64,000 nt of DNA from Sphingobium herbicidovorans (lineage in GTDB: Bacteria > Pseudomonadota > Alphaproteobacteria > Sphingomonadales > Sphingomonadaceae): assembly GCF_002080435.1 (NCBI RefSeq), contig NZ_CP020538.1:2227501-2291500 (forward strand), given 5' to 3'. The notes under the pieces are model-generated. The model was not told the origin of the DNA and searched no databases. It worked only from the letters and a program-made list of their open reading frames with translations. The position numbers and the translations under genes are program-made. This document shows, piece after piece, positions 1 to 7,492 of the stretch; within the stretch, counting starts at the first letter, position 1; every line of letters begins with the position of its first letter.

Positions 1-645
1 CCGCTGCTCGGCCCCAACCTCTGGCCGGAGATGGCGGGCTTCCGGGACGATGTCATGGCCTATTATGCCCATATCATGGACATCGGCCGTCAGTTGTTCG
101 GGGCCTTTGCACTGGCGCTGGGCCTGGATGAAGATCATTTCGACGCACATCGTCTAAATCCGCCGAGCCAGTTGCGCCTCATCCACTATCCTCGTGACGA
201 CAGTGCGCAGGACCGACCGGGCATCGGCGCGCATACCGACTATGAGTGCTTCACCTTGCTCTTTGCGACGGTGCCTGGGTTACAGATTGTCAGCAGGCAA
301 GGGGGTTGGATCGACGTGCCGTTGGTTGAAGGCGCGATGATCATGAACATTGGCGACATGATGGAAATCCTGTCCAATGGGCGATATCTGGCGACCAGGC
401 ACCGCGTGAAGAAGGTCCGGGAGGAACGCTATTCTTTCCCCATGTTCCACACCTGCGATTATGACTATGTCGTCGCCCCGTTGACGAACGACGAAGCTCC
501 CCGTTACGCGCCGCTTAAAGGCGGCGAGCATCTTTTCAATCAGACCGCGCAGACATTCGCTTATCTGAAGCGCCGCATCGCGGCCGGAGATCTTGCCTTG
601 ACTGACGTGATGCCGCTTCATTCTTTCGGGCGGCGGGACGTCTAG
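1..645 (+). CDS. 2-oxoglutarate/Fe(II)-dependent oxygenase, C-terminal part
   Basis: The reading frame is open to the left edge, so the N-terminus lies outside the window. Numbered from the first ATG at 31, the double-stranded beta-helix core shows the iron triad: His68 and Asp70 in HTDYE, and distal His124 in ATRHRV. Arg133 and Ser135 (RYS) fit the usual 2-oxoglutarate-binding pair. The order and the GLQI segment match the isopenicillin N synthase-like branch of soluble non-heme iron oxygenases. The substrate cannot be read from sequence. The gene is followed directly by a palindromic repeat and no partner genes are visible. Confidence 0.85.
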   Translation, partial: PLLGPNLWPEMAGFRDDVMAYYAHIMDIGRQLFGAFALALGLDEDHFDAHRLNPPSQLRLIHYPRDDSAQDRPGIGAHTDYECFTLLFATVPGLQIVSRQGGWIDVPLVEGAMIMNIGDMMEILSNGRYLATRHRVKKVREERYSFPMFHTCDYDYVVAPLTNDEAPRYAPLKGGEHLFNQTAQTFAYLKRRIAAGDLALTDVMPLHSFGRRDV

Positions 646-646
646 A

Positions 647-745
647 GCATTTTCGAAGCAGATGGCATCATCTGCTGGCTCGGAAAATGCGGAAAACAAA
701 AGAAAAAAGAGCGTAAACCGGTTCAGCATGAACGGATTACGCTCT
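647..745. repeat. bipartite palindromic intergenic repeat
   Basis: Two hairpins in a row fill the gap after the oxygenase. The first has nested arms GCATTTTC (647-654) with GAAAATGC (683-690) and AGCAGATG (657-664) with CATCTGCT (669-676). The second pairs AGAGCGTAA (708-716) with TTACGCTCT (737-745) and continues inward through CCGGTTCA/TGAACGG. This resembles REP-like dispersed repeats of alphaproteobacteria. It could also end transcription of the two convergent genes beside it. Confidence 0.75.
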
Positions 746-768
746 AGAAAGGCGCTCGGCCCGTCTGT

Positions 769-1416
769 TCACACGCCCAGCAGCTTTCTGCGGAACAGCG
801 ATTTCACCAGCCTGGCTTCCAGGATGCGCCCGACAACATAGAGGGTGGCGAACAGGGCCGCGAACACATAGGCCGCCTTTGGCGACGGCTTGTCTTCGTC
901 CTCGGATTTTTTGTCTTTGTCCGCCTTCGGCTTTTCGGGTGCCGGTGCGCCCAGAAAGGCGTCGATGGGGTGCTGCGGCAGCGCAACGTCCTTCTTCTTC
1001 TTGTCCGGCTTCTTCTCCGACGATTGCGCCGAGGCCTTTTCCCACTGGCCGATCATCACCGTGGCTTGAGCGAAGGCCAGGAACAGCAAGGGGGCAAGAA
1101 AGCAGAAGAGCAGCGCACGGCTTTTCAGGCGATAGTGGAGCACTGAACCGGCTGCGTCCTTTCTAACCTGGAGCACGCCAGCATCGAACACCGACATCTT
1201 GTCCTGAGCTGCCTGCCCCTTCTTGCGGAACGTCAGTGTGTCGGCTGACCTTTCATGGCTGGTGCCGGCTTCCTGGAACAGTGGATCGAGCCGGCGAAAG
1301 GCATCGTCGCTGGACTGTCCTGGAACGAGCGCCAGGCTGCCCCTGATATTCCAGATCCAGTCGATGAAGCGCCGGTTCACCCCATTTCCCCCATTCCCGC
1401 GCCGCGCCATTGTCAT
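769..1416 (-). CDS. hypothetical membrane protein with charged linker
   Basis: The 215-residue product has no family I recognise. A soluble N-terminal part of about 95 residues is followed by a strong hydrophobic segment (about residues 100-122). Then comes a lysine/aspartate/glutamate/proline-rich low-complexity linker (about 130-180) and a second hydrophobic stretch (about 183-200) before a short basic tail. Two membrane spans with the charged linker between them are the simplest reading. Its start overlaps the stop of the upstream sterol-desaturase gene by four bases (ATGA), so the two are probably translated from one mRNA. Confidence 0.6.
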   Translation of the reverse strand: MTMARRGNGGNGVNRRFIDWIWNIRGSLALVPGQSSDDAFRRLDPLFQEAGTSHERSADTLTFRKKGQAAQDKMSVFDAGVLQVRKDAAGSVLHYRLKSRALLFCFLAPLLFLAFAQATVMIGQWEKASAQSSEKKPDKKKKDVALPQHPIDAFLGAPAPEKPKADKDKKSEDEDKPSPKAAYVFAALFATLYVVGRILEARLVKSLFRRKLLGV

Positions 1417-2408
1417 TCCGCGGGCACTATCGTCGGCTCGTCGAAGCGATCCCTGCGCAGCTTTGCCTTCATCGTTTTCCAGGCTTCAGTGAAGGGGAAG
1501 GTCATGGTTTCACCGACCGACATCCTGCGGCCGCCCTCCATGCCCAACAGCTCCGCTTCGCCATCAACGCAGGTGCCGAACATGCGGTCGATGATGATCC
1601 AGGTGCTGGAATAGTTGCTGCGGCTGCCCTCATAGTCTTGAGAATGGTGCACGCTATGATGCTCGGTGGTGTTGAACAGGAAACGCCACCAGCGAGGGGA
1701 GTTGAAGCGGACGTTGATGTGCTGGTAGGTCCCGACGGCAAGCCCCAACGTGCCCGCAAGCAAGGCCGCCCGGGGCAGGAAGTCAAAGAAACCACCAATG
1801 CCGATCCCGATCAGGAAGAGTTCGACCGGATTGCCGACTGCTCCCTTGTTTATATTAAGCTGCGTGATGTAGTGGTGCGGCGCGTGCGTCAGCCAAAGCG
1901 GATACCAGTTATGCATTCCGCGATGCATCCAATATTGCCCGAAATCGAAGATGAACGAGATCAGGAACGCCTGTAGCAGCAGCGGCAGGCCCATGAACCA
2001 CGCGATCTTTTCCCAATTGAAATTCTGCTGAACAGCCTCGATCGCCACGTCAGCGCCGATAAAATGTTCGACAATGCTGAGCAGCGTGTAGCCCAGCCCA
2101 ACATAAAAGAGGTCGGTGATCAGCTCTTTCCAGGTCAGCCGCCAGCTCTCATGGCGCGGGTTGACCCATTCCAGGGCCAGCAGCAGCACCTTGAAGGCGA
2201 TGCCGATGCCGATGGCTGTAGATGCCTTGGCTATAGAATTGGGCGCATAATACCAGAACGCGATGAGCGCGAGCAGCGCTGCGGGCTGGAACCAGGTGAA
2301 GAAGGCGCGTTTGAGCGGCCCGCCTTCAACGCGCGGGATATTTTCCCACCCCACCGTGACGGGGGACTGCGTGCCTATCAGTCGTTTACCTACGCGGACT
2401 CCGTCCAT
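1413..2408 (-). CDS. sterol desaturase / fatty acid hydroxylase family protein
   Basis: This is an integral membrane di-iron oxygenase of the fatty acid hydroxylase superfamily. The histidine boxes are visible in order: HRGMH, then THAPHH about ten residues on, and EHHSVHH toward the C-terminus. Four hydrophobic segments surround them. I place the start at 2408 (331 residues) because GAGGG precedes that ATG; an open extension to 2507 adds a poorly structured leader. Family members hydroxylate or desaturate lipids or carotenoids, and the substrate here is unknown. It is coupled by an ATGA overlap to the membrane protein downstream. Confidence 0.8.
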   Translation of the reverse strand: MDGVRVGKRLIGTQSPVTVGWENIPRVEGGPLKRAFFTWFQPAALLALIAFWYYAPNSIAKASTAIGIGIAFKVLLLALEWVNPRHESWRLTWKELITDLFYVGLGYTLLSIVEHFIGADVAIEAVQQNFNWEKIAWFMGLPLLLQAFLISFIFDFGQYWMHRGMHNWYPLWLTHAPHHYITQLNINKGAVGNPVELFLIGIGIGGFFDFLPRAALLAGTLGLAVGTYQHINVRFNSPRWWRFLFNTTEHHSVHHSQDYEGSRSNYSSTWIIIDRMFGTCVDGEAELLGMEGGRRMSVGETMTFPFTEAWKTMKAKLRRDRFDEPTIVPAE

Positions 2409-2552
2409 ACCGCCCTCATTTTGCCAGCCCATATCTGCAGGTCGTTGAAGCGCGCCCAAGGAGAGCGACGGCATCCAAGTCCATCGGGCTTCAGGTCGGT
2501 TCAGCATCGCGAAACGGCGCCATCACGCCAGCCGCTATTGCGCTATAGATCT

Positions 2553-2569
2553 CATAGATGCGATCTATG
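2553..2569. promoter_or_regulatory. perfect 7-3-7 palindrome, operator-like
   Basis: CATAGAT-GCG-ATCTATG is a perfect inverted repeat about 145 bases upstream of the chosen sterol-desaturase start. A second partial half site (ATAGATC, 2545-2551) overlaps its left edge. The size and symmetry suit a dimeric repressor. No regulator gene adjoins it, so assignment to a protein or to a target gene is not possible. Confidence 0.35.
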
Positions 2570-2597
2570 TGGAGTGATTGCCACATGTGCGGCCTTC

Positions 2598-2780
2598 TCA
2601 TAGTTTTCGCGCCCTGTCCGAAGGGACATTCGGCAGCGATTTTAGGAACGTCCTGAATATGAGGTCGAGCTTGTCGAAGTGGGAGACGATGCGTCGGAAG
2701 GCCCGGAGCTTTCCCAAGAGCCGCTCGATTTCCTTGCGGCATTTGTAGAGGTTTCGGTCAAAGGCAAGCGCCAAAAATTG
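2598..2780 (-). pseudogene. IS5-family transposase remnant (C-terminal end)
   Basis: On the minus strand this stretch encodes about 60 residues with the typical IS5-type C-terminal pattern: FDRNLYKCRKEIERLLGKL, then FRRI and FDKLDLIF. The glutamate in IER corresponds to the last residue of the DDE triad. A stop at 2598-2600 ends it. Upstream the frame runs into a stop near 2804 with no room for the rest of the catalytic domain, so this is debris of an insertion sequence. It lies directly upstream of the nitrate transporter promoter region. Confidence 0.65.
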
Positions 2781-2821
2781 TGCCTTGCAACATAAAGCGA
2801 ATCATTAGATAAGGAAAAGGT

Positions 2822-2943
2822 CGCGCGACGATGCGCGTACATGGATGAGCACGCCCAAGGATGGGATCGCGCTCTCCTGAAACAGATTTTGCAGCAAAGC
2901 CGCTGGCCGGACCCCGTCAATAACGGGCCTCCGGAGAGCGGCT
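2822..2943 (+). promoter_or_regulatory. nitrate transporter leader RNA, probable ANTAR (NasT/NasR) target
   Basis: Three small hairpins precede the transporter gene: CGCGC/GCGCG around GACGAT (2822-2837), CCC/GGG around AAGGAT (2854-2865), and CAGC/GCTG around AAAGCC (2892-2905). The last two loops have A at position 1 and G at position 4, the known ANTAR-target signature. The third hairpin overlaps the 5' arm of the terminator that follows. In addition GCTCTCC (2871-2877) can pair with GGAGAGC (2933-2939) in the 3' arm of that terminator. The inferred role is transcription antitermination when nitrate or nitrite is present. A poor TTGCAA/TAGATA promoter (2785-2811) would start RNA just before the first hairpin. 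Confidence 0.6.
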
Positions 2944-2950
2944 TTTTTTT
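2898..2950 (+). terminator. leader intrinsic terminator upstream of the nitrate transporter
   Basis: AGCCGCT (2898-2904) pairs with AGCGGCT (2937-2943), continued by CCGGA/TCCGG and CCCGT/ACGGG around a CAATA loop, and is followed by a run of eight T. It lies between the leader hairpins and the start codon, so it is a conditional (attenuator) terminator. Confidence 0.8.
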
Positions 2951-2980
2951 GTCCATTTCACAAGATTGAGGGACGTCATC

Positions 2981-4225
2981 ATGGCAACTGCTTATTGGGA
3001 CCGCGAGAAAGGCGGCGAGGGGGAAGTCGGCCAGACCAGCTTCTGGAAAGCGGGTCATACGCCCACTCTGGTCGCCGCATTCCTGTATTTCGACCTCGCT
3101 TTCATGGTGTGGGTGTTGCTTGGCCCACTCGCTCCGTCCATTTCCCTGACCTTGGGGCTGACCCCTGCGGAAAAGGGGCTGATGGTCGCCGTCCCAACGC
3201 TGGCGGGCGCTCTGCTTCGCGTCGTCAACGGCCTGTTGGTCGATCGGATTGGATGTAAGCAGGCGGGCGCGATCAGCCAGGTTATTGTCATCGTCGGCTT
3301 GTTCACGGCCTGGCTTTTGGGCGTGAACAGCTTCGGCGGTACGCTGGCGCTGGGCGTCATTCTGGGTTTTGCGGGCGCGAGCTTCGCCATTGCCTTGCCG
3401 CTCGCGAGCCGCTGGTATCCGCCCGAACATCAGGGCAAGGCCATGGGCCTGGCAGGCATGGGCAATTCGGGCACAGTGTTCGCGTCGCTTTTCGCCCCCG
3501 TTCTGGCCAAGTTTTTCGGCTGGAACTCAGTGCTGGGCCTGGCCTGCATTCCGCTCACCATCGTCTTCATCGCTTATATGCTCATGGCGAAAAACGCCCC
3601 CAACGCGCCCGCCCCCAAGAAGCTGGTCGACTATTTCCGGCCGCTCAAGACCGCGGACGCCTGGTGGTTGATGGGCTTTTATTCAGTGACGTTCGGCGGT
3701 TTCGTCGGCCTTGCCGCGTCGCTGCCTATCTACTTCACCGACCAGTTCGGCCTGACCCCGATCGTCGCGGGCTACTGCACGGCTGGGTGCGTGTTCGCAG
3801 GGTCGCTGGTTCGTCCGATGGGCGGCGCGCTGGCGGACAAGATCGGCGGCGTCAAAGCCCTGATGATCGTCTATGTCGCCGCTGCGCTGGCCTTGGCTGC
3901 TGTGGCCTATGCCCCGACGCTGGTATCGGCGCTTGCCTTCTTCGTCGCCGCGATGCTGGCGCTGGGCGCAGGTAACGGTGCGGTGTTCCAGCTCGTGCCC
4001 CAGCGCTTCCAGGAAGAGATTGGCGTCATGACCGGCCTGGTCGGCATGGCGGGCGGCATTGGCGGCTTCTACCTCGCCTCGTCGCTGGGCATCGCAAAGC
4101 AGTTCACTGGCAGCTTCGCGCCCGGCTTCCTGATCTTCGCGGGCCTGTCGGTGGCTGCTTTCCTCGGCATCTCGCTGGTCCGTGCCCGATGGCGCGCGAC
4201 CTGGAGCAGCGCCGCTCGTATCTGA
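2981..4225 (+). CDS. NNP-family nitrate/nitrite transporter (MFS)
   Basis: The 414-residue major facilitator has about twelve hydrophobic segments. It carries the two glycine-rich nitrate signatures of the NarK/NasA (NNP) group: GMGNSGTVFASLFAPVLA in the middle and GAGNGAVFQLVPQRF toward the C-terminus. The arginine in LLRVVNGLLVDRIG fits the substrate-binding helix. The start at 2981 follows GAGGGA; an earlier TTG is in frame but less likely. With nirBD and narB downstream its role is nitrate import at the inner membrane for assimilation. Expression is probably controlled by the leader attenuator just upstream. Confidence 0.92.
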   Translation: MATAYWDREKGGEGEVGQTSFWKAGHTPTLVAAFLYFDLAFMVWVLLGPLAPSISLTLGLTPAEKGLMVAVPTLAGALLRVVNGLLVDRIGCKQAGAISQVIVIVGLFTAWLLGVNSFGGTLALGVILGFAGASFAIALPLASRWYPPEHQGKAMGLAGMGNSGTVFASLFAPVLAKFFGWNSVLGLACIPLTIVFIAYMLMAKNAPNAPAPKKLVDYFRPLKTADAWWLMGFYSVTFGGFVGLAASLPIYFTDQFGLTPIVAGYCTAGCVFAGSLVRPMGGALADKIGGVKALMIVYVAAALALAAVAYAPTLVSALAFFVAAMLALGAGNGAVFQLVPQRFQEEIGVMTGLVGMAGGIGGFYLASSLGIAKQFTGSFAPGFLIFAGLSVAAFLGISLVRARWRATWSSAARI

Positions 4226-4243
4226 AAAGGTTGACAGGAGGGG

Positions 4244-4280
4244 AGGCGGCGGCACTCGAAAGAGGCGCCGTCGCCTTTTA
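4244..4280 (+). terminator. terminator after the nitrate transporter
   Basis: AGGCGGCGGC (4244-4253) pairs with GCCGTCGCCT (4267-4276) with one mismatch and is followed by TTTTA. It separates the transporter unit from the nirB unit. Confidence 0.65.
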
Positions 4281-4346
4281 TAGGGTTTTGCGCGCAAAAG
4301 GATGCGCACACGGCATTGGGAATGCAAAAAACTTCCTACGAATCGC

Positions 4347-4374
4347 TTGACCCCCTCCACCTTTCATTTATGCT
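4347..4374 (+). promoter_or_regulatory. probable promoter of the nirB operon
   Basis: TTGACC (4347-4352) and TATGCT (4369-4374) are 16 bases apart and form a good sigma-70-like pair. Transcription would begin near 4381, immediately before the first hairpin of the leader, which fits a leader-controlled operon. Confidence 0.55.
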
Positions 4375-4383
4375 GCACTGCGA

Positions 4384-4467
4384 AGGACAAGGTTGTCCTC
4401 CACCTACATAGCTGACCTGGTCCACGGACGGACGGTGGGAAGCGTGAATGATGGCAAAGCCGCCATC
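4384..4467 (+). promoter_or_regulatory. nirB leader RNA, probable ANTAR (NasT/NasR) target
   Basis: Three short hairpins all have six-base loops with A at position 1 and G at position 4: AGGAC/GTCCT around AAGGTT (4384-4399), GTCC/GGAC around ACGGAC (4420-4433), and GATGGC/GCCATC around AAAGCC (4450-4467). The third uses bases of the 5' arm of the terminator that follows, so forming it blocks the terminator. Its loop is identical to that of the last hairpin in the transporter leader. The linker TACATAGCTGACC after the first hairpin resembles TACATGGATGAGC in that leader. Confidence 0.7.
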
Positions 4468-4515
4468 CAGACCTCTGGGTTCAAAGCCCAGGGGTCCGGA
4501 TGGCGGCTTTTTTTA
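4458..4515 (+). terminator. leader intrinsic terminator upstream of nirB
   Basis: AGCCGCCATCC (4458-4468) pairs with GGATGGCGGCT (4498-4508), with inner GACC/GGTC and CTGGG/CCCAG pairs, and then a T run to 4514. It stands between the leader hairpins and the nirB start and acts as an attenuator in the proposed mechanism. Confidence 0.85.
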
Positions 4516-4532
4516 TTGTCTGGAGTCAAGGG

Positions 4533-7040
4533 ATGGATTTTCAGAACAACGCCGGACCGGAGACGGCCAACGAAGAGGAAATCTTCGTGCCCTCTGACGA
4601 TGTTCGCGAGCATCTGGTGGTTGTGGGCAACGGCATGGCCGGTTGCCGCGCGATCGAGGAATTGCTGGCGCGGGATGCGGGACGCTATCGCGTCACCATT
4701 TTCGGCGCTGAGCCCTATGTGAACTATAACCGGATCATGCTTTCGCCGGTTTTGGCTGGCGAGAAGAGCTTTGACGACATCGTCATCAACAGCCGCGAAT
4801 GGTATTCGGACAATAATATCGAGCTGATCGCGGGTGATCCGGTGACGGGCATCGACCGGGCTGCGAAGACGGTCACGAGCCAGTCTGGTCGCACCGTTGG
4901 CTATGACAAGCTGCTGATTGCCACGGGTTCCGACCCGTTCATCATTCCGGTGCCGGGCAAGGATCTGCCGGGCGTCATCAGCTTCCGCGACATGAAGGAT
5001 GTCGACACCATGCTGGAGGCCGCCGGGAAGGGCGGCAATGCAGTTGTCATCGGCGGCGGGTTGCTGGGGCTGGAAGCGGCGCACGGCCTCACCCTGCGCG
5101 GCATGAAGGTCACCGTGATCCACCTGATGGACACGCTGATGGAGCGGCAGCTGGACGAAGCGGCGGGCTGGTTGCTCAAGACCGCGCTGGAAGGCCGGGG
5201 GCAGACCATCCTGACCGGCGCCAACACCGAAGAAATCTATGGTGACGGCAAGGTCGAGGGCGTCCGCTTGAAGGACGGCACCGAAATCCCCGCGAGCCTG
5301 GTGGTCATGGCGGTGGGCATCCGTCCCTCAACCGCGCTTGCCCGCGAAGCTGGTCTTGAAGTCAATCGCGGCATCAAGGTCGATGACCATATGGTGACGA
5401 GCGATCCCGATGTGCTGGCGGTCGGCGAGTGCGTCGAGCATGACGGCAATGTCTATGGTCTCGTGGCCCCGCTGTGGGACATGTGCCGCAGCCTGGCGGA
5501 CGGCCTCACCGACCAGCATACGGGCTACAAGGGTTCGGTCACTTCGACCAAACTCAAGGTCGCCGGGCTGGATGTCTTCTCCGCCGGTGACTTTTCCGGT
5601 GGCGAGGGCTGCGAGGACATCGTCCTGCGGGACGCCTCGCGCGGTGTTTACAAGCGCGTCGTGGTCAAGGAAGACAAGGTCATCGGCGCGGTGCTGTATG
5701 GCGATACGGCGGACGGCGGCTGGTATTTCGACCTGCTCAAGCGCGGCGAGGATGTCGGCGAAATCCGCGACTTGCTGATCTTTGGCCAGGCTTTCGCCTC
5801 GGGAGGGGGCGCGCTGGACCCTAAGGCGGCCGTTGCGGCGCTCTCGGACGATGCCGAGATCTGCGGCTGCAACGGCGTCAGCAAGGGCCAGGTCGTCGCC
5901 TGCATCGAAAAGGGTGCATGCAGCCTGGACGCGGTGCGCGGTGCCTGCAAGGCGTCGGCCAGTTGCGGTAGTTGCACGGGTCTGGTTGAAAATCTGCTGG
6001 CGGTAGTGCTGGGCGATGACGTGCAGTCGGGGCCCAAGACGATGTGCAAGTGCACCAGCTTTGGTCATGACGATGTGCGTCGCGAAATCGTGGCGCAGAA
6101 TATGCGCTCGATCCCGGAAGTGATGCAGAAGCTGCACTGGTCGACGCCGGATGGTTGTTCGTCCTGCCGTCCCGCGCTGAACTATTATCTGCTCTGCGCG
6201 CTGCCCGGCGAATATCAGGACGACCAGCAGAGCCGCTTCGTCAATGAACGCATGCACGCCAATATCCAGAAGGATGGCACCTACTCGGTGGTGCCGCGCA
6301 TGTGGGGTGGCCTCACCAACCCGCGTGAGTTGCGCGCGATTGCCGATGTGGTCGAGAAATATGATGCGCCGATGGTGAAGGTGACCGGCGGCCAGCGTCT
6401 CGACATTTTCGGCATCAAGAAGGAAGACCTGCCCGCCGTCTGGGCCGACCTCAATGCCGCGGGCATGGTGTCGGGCCACGCCTATGGCAAGTCGCTGCGC
6501 ACGGTGAAGACCTGCGTGGGTTCCGAATGGTGTCGCTTCGGTACGCAGGATTCGACCGGCCTTGGCGTCAAGATCGAGCGGATGACCTGGGGATCCTGGA
6601 TGCCCCACAAGTTCAAGATCGCCGCATCGGGCTGCCCCCGCAACTGCGCGGAGGCGACGATCAAGGACTTCGGCGTGGTCTGCGTGGATAGCGGTTATGA
6701 ACTGCATGTCGGCGGCAATGGCGGCATCCATGTCCGCGCCACCGATCTGCTGTGCAAGGTTGCGACCGAGCAGGAGGCGCTCGATTATTGCGCCGCCTTC
6801 ATTCAGCTCTACCGCGAGGAAGCCCGCTATCTGGAGCGCACCGCGCCGTGGATCGAGCGTGTCGGCGTAGAATATATCAAGCAGCGGATCGTCGAGGACG
6901 AAGCTGGCCGCGAGGCTCTGCGCAGCCGCTTCCTCTATTCGCAGAGCTTCAGTCAGGACGACCCATGGGCGGAGCGCGCAGCGGGCCAACATGCCGAACT
7001 GCATCAGCATCTTGAACCCATCGCCATCGCTGCGGAGTGA
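4533..7040 (+). CDS. nirB: assimilatory nitrite reductase large subunit
   Basis: The 835-residue protein reduces nitrite to ammonia with NAD(P)H. The order is typical: an FAD-binding Rossmann motif VVVGNGMAGCRAIEE near the N-terminus, a second dinucleotide motif VVIGGGLLGLEAA, BFD-like [2Fe-2S] cysteines (CGCNG, CGSC) and a second pair (MCKC, CSSC). The ferredoxin-like half domain follows, and then the siroheme/[4Fe-4S] ligands CVGSEWC and CPRNC. I choose the start at 4533; an in-frame ATG at 4500 lies inside the leader terminator and is unlikely. nirD follows after five bases. Cytoplasmic. Confidence 0.95.
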   Translation: MDFQNNAGPETANEEEIFVPSDDVREHLVVVGNGMAGCRAIEELLARDAGRYRVTIFGAEPYVNYNRIMLSPVLAGEKSFDDIVINSREWYSDNNIELIAGDPVTGIDRAAKTVTSQSGRTVGYDKLLIATGSDPFIIPVPGKDLPGVISFRDMKDVDTMLEAAGKGGNAVVIGGGLLGLEAAHGLTLRGMKVTVIHLMDTLMERQLDEAAGWLLKTALEGRGQTILTGANTEEIYGDGKVEGVRLKDGTEIPASLVVMAVGIRPSTALAREAGLEVNRGIKVDDHMVTSDPDVLAVGECVEHDGNVYGLVAPLWDMCRSLADGLTDQHTGYKGSVTSTKLKVAGLDVFSAGDFSGGEGCEDIVLRDASRGVYKRVVVKEDKVIGAVLYGDTADGGWYFDLLKRGEDVGEIRDLLIFGQAFASGGGALDPKAAVAALSDDAEICGCNGVSKGQVVACIEKGACSLDAVRGACKASASCGSCTGLVENLLAVVLGDDVQSGPKTMCKCTSFGHDDVRREIVAQNMRSIPEVMQKLHWSTPDGCSSCRPALNYYLLCALPGEYQDDQQSRFVNERMHANIQKDGTYSVVPRMWGGLTNPRELRAIADVVEKYDAPMVKVTGGQRLDIFGIKKEDLPAVWADLNAAGMVSGHAYGKSLRTVKTCVGSEWCRFGTQDSTGLGVKIERMTWGSWMPHKFKIAASGCPRNCAEATIKDFGVVCVDSGYELHVGGNGGIHVRATDLLCKVATEQEALDYCAAFIQLYREEARYLERTAPWIERVGVEYIKQRIVEDEAGREALRSRFLYSQSFSQDDPWAERAAGQHAELHQHLEPIAIAAE

Positions 7041-7045
7041 ACGAT

Positions 7046-7381
7046 ATGACGACATGGATCGACATCGGAACGCTGGCCGACATTCCCCAGCGCGGCGCCC
7101 GCACGGTGCAGATTGCCGGGGAGAAGGAAATCGCCGTCTTCCGCACCAGCGACGACACCGTCTTCGCGCTGGTCAACGAATGCCCGCACAAGAAGGGGCC
7201 GTTGAGCCAAGGCATCGTCCACGGCCACAGCGTCGCCTGCCCGCTGCATAACTGGAACATCGCCCTGAAAACGGGCGAGGCGCAGGGCAATGATGAGGGC
7301 TGCACGCCGACCATCGCTGTGAAAGAGGAGGGCGGTCGTATCCTGATCGCCCGCCCCACGGCGCTGAAAGCGGCTGCGTGA
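7046..7381 (+). CDS. nirD: nitrite reductase small subunit, Rieske type
   Basis: The 111-residue protein has one Rieske-like domain. The ligand pattern CPH then CPLH, 17 residues between cysteines, is intact, so it may hold a [2Fe-2S] cluster; many NirD proteins have lost these residues. The start at 7046 has GGAG, overlapping the nirB stop, as its ribosome site. It works with NirB in cytoplasmic nitrite reduction. Confidence 0.93.
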   Translation: MTTWIDIGTLADIPQRGARTVQIAGEKEIAVFRTSDDTVFALVNECPHKKGPLSQGIVHGHSVACPLHNWNIALKTGEAQGNDEGCTPTIAVKEEGGRILIARPTALKAAA

Positions 7382-7492
7382 GCTTCCGGTCCCCAGCCAC
7401 AACGGCGGGGACCCGGGTGGGGGCGCCATGCTGGCCATCCCTTGCGGCATGCGCCTCCACCCAATTCTCTCTTCTGGACAAGAGGTAAGAGC

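Noticed and set aside
5328..7055. 575-codon open frame antisense to nirB
   Set aside because: nirB is unmistakable on the plus strand, and the antisense product lacks motifs.
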